Shown one piece after another: positions 29,801-35,530 of a stretch of 37,610 nucleotides of DNA (positions are counted from its first letter, which is position 1; the number at the start of each line of letters is the position of its first letter). Made by a program: the position numbers and the translations under genes. This stretch comes from a virus. The stretch is from positions 1 through 37,610 of IMG/VR virus record IMGVR_UViG_3300021093_000182. One strand, 5' to 3'. The notes below the pieces were generated by a model. It was not told the DNA's origin and did not search any database. It saw only the letters and a program-made list of their open reading frames with translations.

Positions 29801-31906
29801 GAAGCTGGTAAACAAGCTATTAGAGATGTATATGCTAATACATTTAAAGCTACTACTCAACCTACTGTACCAGTAGGAGAAGTTAAAGAAGGAGTAGCAG
29901 AACTATTTAAATCTAATCCTGAATTAGCTAATATAGGAACTGCACAACAATACTCTAGATATCTTGACACTATATTCCCTGATAATGCAATAGTTTACAG
30001 AGGTAGTGAAAAAGGAAGAACTGATTTTCAGACAAGAGGGTTTTTTACTGATAAATTAAGTTATGCAAAAGAATATGCTTTTGACAAAGGGTTTGTATCT
30101 AAAAGTGAAAAGGAAATAGTAAACACATTTCTAATTAATACGGCTAATGTGAAGAATGTGGGAGAAATGAATACTGAATCTGTAAAAAATGAACCACAAG
30201 ATTTGGTATTAAAAGGTACAGATAAAGGCAGAACAAAAGAATCAGGTAATGTATATGCTACAACATCAAAAAATTTACATGAATTAGGTAGTAAACAAGA
30301 TATAGAAGGGTTTAAAGAGTTTGTACAAGGTGAATCTTTTATTAAACCAGGAGTATCAGAACTATTTGAATCTAAACCAGTATTAAGTACTATAGGAACA
30401 CCTGAACAGTATAGTAATTGGATTAACTATCTTACTACTCAAGGTAAACTAGCAGGTACACAAGCTACTGATATACTTTATCATGGTACATATGAAGTAT
30501 TTGAAGAGTTTGATGAAGATAAAAAAGGAACAAACACTGGTATAATTACATATCAATCAGAAGATAAATCTGAGCAATTCCTTAGTGATTCAGCAAATAC
30601 TATTTTCTTTTCAGATAGAAAAACAAATGCTATTAGTTATACACTGTTAGGTAGAGATAGATATTTATCTGAAATTTTAGATGCTTTACAAAATGTAAGA
30701 AGTGGTGTAAAAGACTATGTAGAAGATGCTGTAGAAGTTTTAAAAGGAGTTCCTTATTTTAATAATCTTATTGATAAAGCAAAAAAAGAAGGTAAAACTA
30801 CTAAAGAAATAATTGATTTATTAGGAAAAGAAGAAACCAGATTAGCTAGAAAATATAAAGAGGGCTCTAGTTCACTTTTTACAAACACATTAGCTAGTAC
30901 AGAGAATTCATTAAAAACTCTTAATAAGTTTTTGTCTAATATTGATATATTTAAAAAAAATAATGACATTGATTTTACTAATTCAACAAGTAACTTTAGG
31001 ATTTTTAAAAAAGGTAACAGAACAGAATTTGCTAGATTTGATAAAGGAAAAACTGTATTAACGGCAGAAAGGTTTTATGCAGATGAAGTTACTAATGATA
31101 AGATTAAAGACTTTATTAATGCTGCAATTGCTGAAGATAATAATACTTATGCTCAAGTAAAAAAGGATATGAAAAGTGTAGGTTTTGAAGAAAAGGCAAT
31201 GCCTGTTCTTTTAAATTTACAAAATCCATCTGTTCATGATTATGAAGGATCAGCATTTCCTGATGTATACAAAAATACAAAAACAAGAACAGCTGCTTTT
31301 GCTGCAAAACAAGTTGCTGATGCACTTAAAAATGGAAATGATGGTGTTATTTATGAAAACATTGTAGATCCTTTATTATCTAATTCATATGGAGTATTTG
31401 ATGTAAAAAATATATATATACTTGGAGGAACAGAAGATATACAAGGATTTAAAAACTTTGTATCCGGTCAACCTACTGTAGAACCAGTAACATCAACTGG
31501 TGAACCTACAATACAAGAAGAAGATATGAAAGTATTCCAAGCAGCATTAAAAGATAATGATGGAGTATTACCAAATAAATTTATTGTAAGTTTACCTACT
31601 GGTACAAGAACTTGGATTAAAAATTCTAGAAACTTATATGATCTTGTAGATGAAAATACTATACTATTAAGAAATGTAAATATGGAATCTGGTCTAGTTG
31701 AAGAAGCAACTACTACTCCTGTAGATGAAAGTAAAAGAAAAGCTCTAATAGATCAGTTTACAAATTTACGTAAGACTATGCCTATAGATGAAATTTTAGC
31801 TGAAAAAGGTATAGATGCTAATGATGTATTATTAAATTTACAAAAAGCTAAAACACAAGAAGAGTTGTTAAAAATAGAAACTGAAATACTTAAAAAATTA
31901 TGTTAG
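17882..31906 (+). CDS. Giant virion RNA polymerase fused to metallopeptidase, SLOG and ADP-ribosyltransferase-like domains (4674 aa)
   Basis: DNA-dependent RNA polymerase of the crAss/phi14:2 gp66 type, related to two-barrel RNAi polymerases and expected to be packaged and to transcribe early genes in the cell. Seen: second-barrel loop D2604-F-D-G-D2608 (after IVAKAGS) and first-barrel FGSGSKAAN with K2270. Other domains, in order: ART-like ~600-724 (QRGSGLYYALDK, GYESLIGW, ELVLYKP); zincin peptidase H952-E-A-W-H956 with E1006 as candidate third ligand; a cationic amphipathic helix ~1026-1049; polymerase core roughly 1080-3700; SLOG/DprA-like Rossmann domain ~3794-3990 (HSGGANGSD, GGTGYAVEMAI, FAGIGTREI); ART-like ~4035-4150 (IVYRGS, GFFTD); ART-like ~4198-4515 (LYHGT, FFS, DGVI). 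The last two are tandem modules with shared flanks. It is about twice the length of phi14:2 gp66. Its only cysteines are C4 and the final residue C4674. It ends in TAG, overlapping the next start by 7 bases. Confidence 0.92.
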   Translation: MIQCAINDPEIIKSLYSYVVANLKEAEKKGSFDPNEFMQNFYNELKANGSPEAAAKYIASLPKLISSVYTSYFFESNINIDVNKLKELNISFRSEDGINNVLKEFDKPIDADKINASINTDDISENEIEIKETVINEPVIPSRRFRTFSPLTGTGQSYVKIKPSAKNSKELVVERIDPNKIHIVNTMASISNSMNNQSITDGVIYQGKKLFFRAYNLNDFATGNRQQLFDKTTEDEIIKARSIGDKTPKGVLKINERVVLILSDEAGNQLYFDDAGNISNENEGKIVYQFLRPVRVVENKLVTTNIYSDENAILTPKEIARSTYKEEFGDKQAYLDSIIKEQEEDLATLKKIQDAALRRKPSDAAYLLPITGMTNGITTLDSATTISLENLITFPNQSKKIISTIETQSKESGVVKKGGGTIEINSERFPIDRMRITNDIAKQISEIIIEPGLTVQQKYDFIKQFIPIGMTKSVRNFDITYNFEKNSLFLTIYEKPNLINQIAQYNLSNTNLNNVNTAKASEDLFNALTEGYNGYATFISYDNDALRNNSYRIYKGGKTFEKDSYYNLILAQNPNISLIENNPGFFNYSLQFDVPTGPTVSNIVTVKAFRTSGTFSSRVGYAQRGSGLYYALDKPFQEVLSNDPVEEVTVSYDPSKTLDATTEEGQTRFMDIKRSAIEGKSFKSMQESNDAVTEAMIANGYESLIGWIEQDVEEAGRELVLYKPIAEKRQEPVDDEFIPVNTTTAADIEATRLYNIITSPEYIDEMARQGILASESWHLNKLLKNEIQKNSQYTKEFAREVLDSLILITNFSQKQINIINNIIDSKVDSAETKSGTDIIQNIVKPEAPQPHNNPTNSNKPDDLIDGLFRRAKNLDEKISEKKIKQSIDWWNSPGMKAMRDAIDLNPIMNIVNSDIYATFIVSAGTLANPDRLGKINYNVQKGSVFQNLTIYHEAWHAFSQLFLTPQQKTDLYNEMRSLKGTFTLENGETYSYSTAKIRQLEEKLAEDFRNYMKTEKPETKTPVKNTIFRQILNFLKALLGKFLKKFNKKDVTIDALNSPMAKELFNNLRVGNLNSYKPLISNAELFSLDRGVRNVENPREDVLSKQDSTQLVSAIDSIIAEIIDARYKKYKNVPGAKAITIATLVETQRREILLNEVREVLEKKLKTEKDKLNKLKPNFDFNGLSTLQNIKDYASAKLTNKKGDHKYVFLASQILDFSKLDPSLKKGERVKGESYAGTIKIVSDFYKHKEIKNENGKPVDIIVVSNLEDAEVQYNNYVKGEAKAYTGFELNQKALQPNLNLSEDEALILDNIRILQLTLSNWGDNKSGVIKYYLENTDYEVAKKKYETDYTETVDADGNTIDQTKVGDGVTSQLEINNDNLKGKVSLQQLMSKETAYILKSLFKVDSQGNTPVDRFGFKQRADFSKIFNIVAKTIGGIRDRQKAYDALVREAEKFPEIKQLIESKYPEPNTRNTYEFDISRQFLQDFGKAKVKYMQLFATLSDNGEFDLQSVQASLSISSIQGRWISEFKSSPKTPYINKSANNVSSLNLNAIVSEFREKSGNLKKSKSLEFAQAIGIGLDTNKNIISELDKNSDYYGLPYIFDAVIEFNELQLLEQAGQTLTPLQKEYLDKFRLNPLETLKTTVPKDVFTGIIKEDFNENTQLRRLAELQGKYGYDSATAGVIRSNGNTGYEDINYSTYSARLDALNNVEKITDLWQEKQYSYMSYLDPTINTYTRHLKILNSIFDRYEKNGDRKKGRYIEAIAVDGTNINDDLGNTTTELDDKSKFLQEIHSMLLAGWAELPRISEKKFSQGFRVIGGIENGLVLEKGADKNLYVDINMFFEGNKGENYAIVEYLSGYLEGEFDRIKKFKGSQRNELLKITGYNRVVDEVNGKKIYAGEVFSAFDTVLSPETKTKLYNLIEENINVNLRTSLKTDRELARLVSNDFKNYFNELVSDYSKTYYQDVPYLSESLLRKAGVKLSESPTSEELKAIRNNKTITDNIIKAYAYNDWIHKFETSIIMFGDFAQWDHAKEDWSKRIPGATSDGTGFLYDQGTQDFINNTFNAPYEIKNESGQKVEKLRTYAAIETAKTNGKINYDNYVFSDILNTAVIQDIERKSIYLDDMKAAWKEEFSKTYDNETAEYFTKLNAEAFEKMTEGDGMAYMTIDAYRALHKTGRGWSIAQENLYQKIINGEKVTQAEAAQYFPIYKLHYFGALKNDLIATTAMHKFSVMPLIPGVNAKEGSQLDKLHKKMLRENVQYVTFGSGSKAANLTSTGKLDNIFASDQQKAISDDVEFTLNPIYLANLKEVTVINDEFKGELPIATQTRAIILDNLFENGKIKNENNKQIIDSYLNTIKDYTKLLQSDLLNEIGYVYNEETKRYEGNLKNFVEFIREELAAKDIPNHLVKLINTTEDGQLTMDLSIHPESQDIEQLLMSVIQKRLIKQKTNGEPLVQAPTSFTNGWWDTQFSNVTDPEERKKLLGSNTLPFYLRGEIINKETGERAATKMMKVAISLQGSYNNLLNQVYKGQKIGTIERLNELIKDEEWLNTGNNRKAITIGGPRIPNDATNTIEGAEVWHFVDPAFGNTVIVPTEIVAKAGSDFDGDKLFFAMANIDKDGNYISKGISDFENKLKKAQELEKQFEEKKASNKKLTKEDFEKLPEISSEQLIEQQKRYLQNKYIETHTSLLALPENYAYLVTPNLTHLVDKYIPYLEKTRSGYDRYKNPGNIEPNKSAPDKDGKRKTVISPTRLLEATYNLYKHAANLSLEPSLGIQAKITKNHTIFKTIGAKMPNTYKDEFFNLDTGELIIKPLELPLVMRFLHNVVRNEKGELVISLSGEKTQKGSRITDLNSHNLNGILDRAKNPFPFDLQMTPEGINVISYLIQAGVNEEEVFMFVNQPLIKKYMEDQRLMNSAYYTIINGQKASKVKSTALYDIAIPILDTLNDGQKTDLLNKVNREKLRAAINTVRKLEDQNVFVITPNASKGRLLSINDLANELNSKKITEVDKIFLYNKSEDKYNIILYKSASEVGDLLDNSTIPFTTEVLSRTYLPAGDIRLETLYDGISTNDSSSLKSLALFMNFIELEKQFEGMDNLQQSFAPDTSTLTTTQQVRQRKSNYKMLAKSSKIDNGTFERLTKDSVVSSFNVDDLILDLILPLFPLRLNVDISTFISDKIVQERRLIKSKFGTGIKGQENFTKAYNNGVINFIYQNYISNFQNEDGKLVNVGPEVGGFPTLIDDNADFDAIVENGVMIINTKAIEDDFNNKVFLEGNTTARNYAEQGLDVFKPNQNPFLNLNSYYRYVLEREALRVKNPIESLENDLAYKEFLSKLGNIPEDAYEAWLSEKALRDSYNKAYIMGSTKYSYSDTILDLIRGLSDKVKSEYPILSQIAPAETRRANVKLLQLNNKKLVKGQLAEIYYSNLRNLGDVTIKKVDDPELNKRISDLFNEFSLMMFYQHGVGPTKFGFTKALDPEQYQKLMRYAVDDFFKNYFISPEDTNKILNRIYDTVVSEEMFKNYSVPLKGFHAKEVKDEFIESFDLLTGLSEGPVIMSAEDIASYNTYLSKSNNIKPKVFFTPKTLFTEFYNNVTGKRQTMPESAQWNLNSYGYYDMIDNATKEVYIQNVDLATGKKMLLADEVYPKSSVKPGRTPASKVVGINISTKSSDKLGRELTNPNWGAKNIMDIEAEYKANASKIKAPNLNAEEALRYDMNLMYKLQMKKFKAHPELVKEITDRGGVPFLEASEHTVGVKGSRWEGKGTDSNFIKVLIRSYQDSLKANQAPVSATNNPAEYTNHSGGANGSDTEWDVIGKEFGMVNNNHYYTGVKSPKNAPLGNVDITDEPIAVEGASKVAQAAKQMWGYKYNTMKDQRLIRNWAQVANSDAVFAIGTLGKEGDIWKGDEKSAEPRKLLKFAVQGGTGYAVEMAIQAGKPVYVFDQVRNQWYKNINGEWSKSEVPTLTKNFAGIGTREINEAGKQAIRDVYANTFKATTQPTVPVGEVKEGVAELFKSNPELANIGTAQQYSRYLDTIFPDNAIVYRGSEKGRTDFQTRGFFTDKLSYAKEYAFDKGFVSKSEKEIVNTFLINTANVKNVGEMNTESVKNEPQDLVLKGTDKGRTKESGNVYATTSKNLHELGSKQDIEGFKEFVQGESFIKPGVSELFESKPVLSTIGTPEQYSNWINYLTTQGKLAGTQATDILYHGTYEVFEEFDEDKKGTNTGIITYQSEDKSEQFLSDSANTIFFSDRKTNAISYTLLGRDRYLSEILDALQNVRSGVKDYVEDAVEVLKGVPYFNNLIDKAKKEGKTTKEIIDLLGKEETRLARKYKEGSSSLFTNTLASTENSLKTLNKFLSNIDIFKKNNDIDFTNSTSNFRIFKKGNRTEFARFDKGKTVLTAERFYADEVTNDKIKDFINAAIAEDNNTYAQVKKDMKSVGFEEKAMPVLLNLQNPSVHDYEGSAFPDVYKNTKTRTAAFAAKQVADALKNGNDGVIYENIVDPLLSNSYGVFDVKNIYILGGTEDIQGFKNFVSGQPTVEPVTSTGEPTIQEEDMKVFQAALKDNDGVLPNKFIVSLPTGTRTWIKNSRNLYDLVDENTILLRNVNMESGLVEEATTTPVDESKRKALIDQFTNLRKTMPIDEILAEKGIDANDVLLNLQKAKTQEELLKIETEILKKLC
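29891..31471 (+). repeat. Tandem ADP-ribosyltransferase-like modules with repeated flanks inside the polymerase gene
   Basis: At protein level, two consecutive modules share an entry peptide (GVAELFKSNPELANIGT at ~4004; GVSELFESKPVLSTIGT at ~4157, both followed by QYS) and an exit peptide (LGSKQDIEGFKEFVQG at ~4135; LGGTEDIQGFKNFVSG at ~4514). Each encloses an ART-like core, IVYRGS...GFFTD and LYHGT...FFS respectively. The cores differ in sequence and length (about 100 versus 300 residues), so this is a swappable cassette pattern rather than a fresh duplication. Confidence 0.7.
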
Positions 31907-34900
31907 CCTGCCCTAATAAAGATAGTGAAGATTGGAAAAGACTTTTAGCAGAAGCTAATGGTAATGAATCAGCTGCATTTGAAGCTTGGTTGTTAGAACA
32001 AGATCTTCTAGATGATGGTACTCCAGATACACTTACATTTTCAGATGAAACAGAAGACTTTGCTGAAGAAGCTGAAGCTGCAAAAACTGATGAAGAAGAA
32101 TCAGACCCTAGAGATTTTGGTAATTTAGTTGATAGTGTAATATTATATCTTGAAAAACAATATGCTACTCTTCAAAATAAAGTCATTACTAATAAAGAAT
32201 ATAAAAAGAAAAAACTCAGAGATCTTATTGAAGAAGTAAAGGTTGCAGAAGGTGTTAAATCTATTTACTTATTTGTAGATGATGCTTATGAAAAATCCAG
32301 AAAGGCATCTTTAGAAATGGCTTATCTTTTAAAAAATAAAGAAACTCTAGATCCTAAAGAAGTAATAGGAAAATTATCTGCTATAAATGATTTTATTAAT
32401 GGGTATTCTATACTAGATGAAATAAGTAAAGCAGATCTAGATAATTACTTTACAGCAGATAGTATAACTAATAGAGTTCCTGGACAACCTTTGACACCTC
32501 AACAAAAAATTATTGAGATGAAAGGTATACATGAAACTATTAAACAAAAAGTATTAACAGAAGGTATTCCCTTAATTGCAGACTTTTTATTAGAGTATAA
32601 AGGTCCAGATATTACTAACAGGCTAGAATCAGATATGACTGTACTAGATCAAAGAATATCTGATATAGAAAACAGTAACTTAAGTGATGAAAAAAAAGCT
32701 GAAAGAATAGCTCAATTAGAAGAAAGAAAAGAAAAGTTTAAGTCTTTTAATTTAGATAGAGAAGGTTTAATAAAAATGCTTAAAGTAGCAAATAAAGATG
32801 AAGATGTATTTGATTTCTTAGTAGGGCCTTTAATTAGTTCTCATGATGCTTCTCTAGGATTATTTGCTAAAGCTATTAAAGGTGGACTAGAAGAAGCCCG
32901 TCTTAAGGATATAGTAATGGAACGTACTGTAGCAGAAACTTTTGAAGATTATTTAAGAACACAAAGCAATAGAGATAACCCTGCTAAATTTAATGAAGGT
33001 ATTTATGAAACTATAGAAATACCTATTAAAAATAAAGATGGTGAAACTGAATACATAAAGACATATGCTTTTGTACAAAAATATGATGTAACTAAATTTA
33101 ATAAAGCTAGAAATCAAATGCTTGAAGCAATAGGTGAAGAACCTGTTTTAAGTGAGAAACCTACATTTGAAGAAAAACAAGCATTAAAAGCTTGGAGATC
33201 TCAAAGAGCTGCTTGGTATAGAAAGAACACTCAAGCTAAACCTATATCAGAAATAAATAAAATAATTGAAGAAAAACAACTTGAATTATCTAAAAGAATT
33301 ATTACTGATGATGAATATTCAGATTGGTTAAAAAGTGTAAAGCATGAAAGAAATGGTGTAGTCACTTATATGAGAGAGTTATCTGAACCTTCTAATGATT
33401 ATTTAAATGCTAACTGGACAGCCTTATATAATTTAGATGGTACACCTAAAAATGCAAAAGGTGAGTACCATAAGAAAATGTTAGATATATATTTAGAGGC
33501 GCAAGAAAAATTACCGGAAGTACAGAGAAGAGGTTACATCCTACCTTCAGTAGTAAAGACTGATGGTGAAAGATTACAGCAAGAAGGTATTGTAAAAACT
33601 GTAAAAACAAAAGCAAGAGAAGCTGTAAAGATGCAAGCTTATGATACTGAATATGGTTTAGCTGGTTTAGGTATTACAGAAGCAAAATTTATCCCGGTGT
33701 ATTATACACAGATAATGCCTACTGAAGATATGAGTTTAAATATAGCAAGATCTGTAATGTTATTTAACTCAATGGCTAATAGATATGAAGCATTAAATAA
33801 AATAAACTCTGAAATTTCTTTATTTCAAACTGTTATAGGTGATAGACAAGTTTTAAAAACTAATTCTCTTGGTAAACCTGTGTTAGATGCATTTGCAAAA
33901 AAATTAGGTTATGAGGAATATATAAAAAAGAATGGAGAAAGTTTTTCTCAAAAACATGTGGATGCTTTTATAGATATGGTTGTATATGGAGAAATGCAAA
34001 AATCAGAACAATTATTTGGTTTACAAATAGATAAAATTGTAAATAATTTAATGGGTTATTCTGCTATTACTTCTATTGCAGCAGATTTATTAAAGGGTGT
34101 GGCAAATAATATGCAGGCTAATATTCAAGTAATGATAGAAGCAAATGCCGGAGAATTCTTTAATAAGAAAAATCTTATGAAAGGAAAAGCTTACTATACT
34201 AAATCAGTTCCTGGATTTATTTCAGACTTTAGTAAATCTGCTCCAACTAATTTAGCTACCAGGTTATTTGATTATTATGATGCTATACAAGGTAATTTTA
34301 AAGACCAATATGGTAGGAACATTACAGGTAGTATGGCCAACAAATTATTTAGTACAAATACTTTATTCTTTAATCAGTTCTTTGGTGAACATGAAGTACA
34401 GGGTAGTACTATGTTTGCATTAATGGATGCTACTAAAGTATTAGATAATGAAAATGGAGAAATAATAACTCTATTACAAGCTCATGAAAAGTATGGTGTT
34501 GAACTTGATGGTAAAATAAAAATATTACAAGTAGATGCTAACCAAGAACCAATCAAAGATGATACTGGAGAATACATAGCTTTTAATTATGATGAAAAAC
34601 AAAGACTAAACTTTCAGTCTAGATTACATGCATTAAATAAAAGAATGCATGGTGTCTATAATGAATTTGATAAAGGTACAATTCAAAGAGGAGCTTTAGG
34701 AAGATTACTTCTAATGTATAAAAAACACTTAGTTCCGGGCTATAAAAAAAGATGGAAAAAGCTAGGTATGGATCAAGAATTAGGTGCACCTACTGAAGGC
34801 TATTATATAACATTTTATAAAACTTTTGTTAGAGATTTAAGAGACTATAAGTTTAATATAATGAAAAACTGGGCTTCTTATTCTCCATTTGAAAAAGCAC

Positions 34901-35352
34901 AAATAAGAAGAGTTATTGCAGAAGCTACAATAATTTTAACAACTATAGCTCTTATCATGCTAATTAGATCTATGATGGGTACAGGTGATGATGATGATAA
35001 ATTAACTGAATCTCAAAAAGCAGCTAGAGATAATTACATATATAATTTTGTTTTGTATGAGGCTACTAGAATGAGAAGTGAAACAAGTTCATACATTAAT
35101 ATTGTAGATGCATATAGGGTTGTAAAATCACCTTCAGCAATGACAGGTACATTAAACAGAGCAATTAAATTTACAGATCAGTTTATTTTTACTTGGAATC
35201 CTGAAAAATTAAGTTATCAAAAAGATACAGGAGTTTGGAACAAAGGAGACAATAAATCTTGGGCTTATTTTCTAAAACTAATGGGTTTTTCTGGATACAA
35301 TTTTACACCAGGAGAAGCAGTTAAATCATTTGAAAGTACATTCTTTAATTAA
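31900..35352 (+). CDS. Giant-protein partner with one C-terminal membrane segment, polyvalent-protein type (1150 aa)
   Basis: The ATG overlaps the polymerase gene's last 7 bases (ATGTTAG), so translation is coupled. The N-terminus MLACPNKDSEDWKRLLAE resembles the CPN...W motif that begins or joins segments in phage polyvalent proteins; C4 is its only cysteine. Residues ~40-75 are acidic, ~75-300 helical with coiled-coil character. A conserved-looking block at ~700-960 (ADLLKGVANNMQANIQ; RMHGVYNEFDKGTIQRGALG; YKKHLVPGYKKRWKK) recalls the LPD38-type large polyvalent-protein-associated domain. One hydrophobic helix at ~1008-1026 (EATIILTTIALIMLIRSMM) is followed by an Asp-rich loop. It could form part of a channel or anchor the delivered complex at the cell membrane. 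No catalytic motif seen. Function inferred. Confidence 0.8.
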   Translation: MLACPNKDSEDWKRLLAEANGNESAAFEAWLLEQDLLDDGTPDTLTFSDETEDFAEEAEAAKTDEEESDPRDFGNLVDSVILYLEKQYATLQNKVITNKEYKKKKLRDLIEEVKVAEGVKSIYLFVDDAYEKSRKASLEMAYLLKNKETLDPKEVIGKLSAINDFINGYSILDEISKADLDNYFTADSITNRVPGQPLTPQQKIIEMKGIHETIKQKVLTEGIPLIADFLLEYKGPDITNRLESDMTVLDQRISDIENSNLSDEKKAERIAQLEERKEKFKSFNLDREGLIKMLKVANKDEDVFDFLVGPLISSHDASLGLFAKAIKGGLEEARLKDIVMERTVAETFEDYLRTQSNRDNPAKFNEGIYETIEIPIKNKDGETEYIKTYAFVQKYDVTKFNKARNQMLEAIGEEPVLSEKPTFEEKQALKAWRSQRAAWYRKNTQAKPISEINKIIEEKQLELSKRIITDDEYSDWLKSVKHERNGVVTYMRELSEPSNDYLNANWTALYNLDGTPKNAKGEYHKKMLDIYLEAQEKLPEVQRRGYILPSVVKTDGERLQQEGIVKTVKTKAREAVKMQAYDTEYGLAGLGITEAKFIPVYYTQIMPTEDMSLNIARSVMLFNSMANRYEALNKINSEISLFQTVIGDRQVLKTNSLGKPVLDAFAKKLGYEEYIKKNGESFSQKHVDAFIDMVVYGEMQKSEQLFGLQIDKIVNNLMGYSAITSIAADLLKGVANNMQANIQVMIEANAGEFFNKKNLMKGKAYYTKSVPGFISDFSKSAPTNLATRLFDYYDAIQGNFKDQYGRNITGSMANKLFSTNTLFFNQFFGEHEVQGSTMFALMDATKVLDNENGEIITLLQAHEKYGVELDGKIKILQVDANQEPIKDDTGEYIAFNYDEKQRLNFQSRLHALNKRMHGVYNEFDKGTIQRGALGRLLLMYKKHLVPGYKKRWKKLGMDQELGAPTEGYYITFYKTFVRDLRDYKFNIMKNWASYSPFEKAQIRRVIAEATIILTTIALIMLIRSMMGTGDDDDKLTESQKAARDNYIYNFVLYEATRMRSETSSYINIVDAYRVVKSPSAMTGTLNRAIKFTDQFIFTWNPEKLSYQKDTGVWNKGDNKSWAYFLKLMGFSGYNFTPGEAVKSFESTFFN
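31901..31911 (+). other. Second junction cysteine pair (4674-aa / 1150-aa proteins)
   Basis: TGT at 31901-31903 is the last codon of the polymerase gene (C4674) and is followed by TAG. TGC at 31909-31911 is codon 4 of the overlapping downstream gene. The protein ends read ...KKLC-stop and MLAC..., the same arrangement as at the 17882 junction although the DNA and overlap differ. Confidence 0.7.
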
Positions 35353-35358
35353 TATATT

Positions 35359-35499
35359 ATGGCAAAAAGTAATACAACAACAGTTAAAACTTATAAGAGT
35401 AATAAAGTATCCCGTCCAGGAGTACATGCAAAATCTAAGACTTCAAAACTTAAGAAGTCTAAGAACTACAAGAAAGCTTATAGAGCTCAGGGTAGGTAA
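35359..35499 (+). CDS. Small, very basic protein (46 aa)
   Basis: ATG at 35359, six bases after the preceding stop, reads MAKSNTTTVKTYKSNKVSRP and continues to KAYRAQGR, ending at TAA 35497-35499. It has 12 Lys, 3 Arg and 1 His and no Asp or Glu in 46 residues, with no cysteine. The mix of evenly spaced Lys with Ser/Thr, plus SRPGVHAKSKTSK, resembles a short conserved protein I recall from Bacteroidota phages. A DNA-condensing or nucleic-acid-binding role is plausible by charge alone. It closes the + strand run, so it may be packaged with the giant proteins. A longer overlapping frame from 35330 has no such composition and overlaps the upstream gene, so I prefer this one. Confidence 0.75.
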   Translation: MAKSNTTTVKTYKSNKVSRPGVHAKSKTSKLKKSKNYKKAYRAQGR

Positions 35500-35526
35500 A
35501 AAAAAGGGGAACCAAACGGCTCCCCT
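35497..35526 (-). terminator. Rho-independent terminator at the end of the - strand genes
   Basis: On the - strand the stem AGGGGA (35526-35521) pairs with TCCCCT (35510-35505), with an inner GCC/GGT extension, and is followed directly by a run of eight T (35504-35497). It lies 4 bases past the stop at 35531. On the + strand the same hairpin has A's before it and no T run after it, so it would stop + transcripts poorly. Confidence 0.85.
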
Positions 35527-35530
35527 AAAA

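Noticed and set aside
31904-31906. TAG of the polymerase gene as a recoded sense codon, as in some crAss-like phages
   Set aside because: Reading on meets further TAG codons shortly, the next gene starts here in another frame, and no gene in the window needs an in-frame TAG or TGA.
35505-35526. The hairpin near 35510 as a terminator for the + strand block
   Set aside because: On the + strand it is preceded by A's and followed by AAAATTATT rather than a T run, so it is supported only for the - strand.
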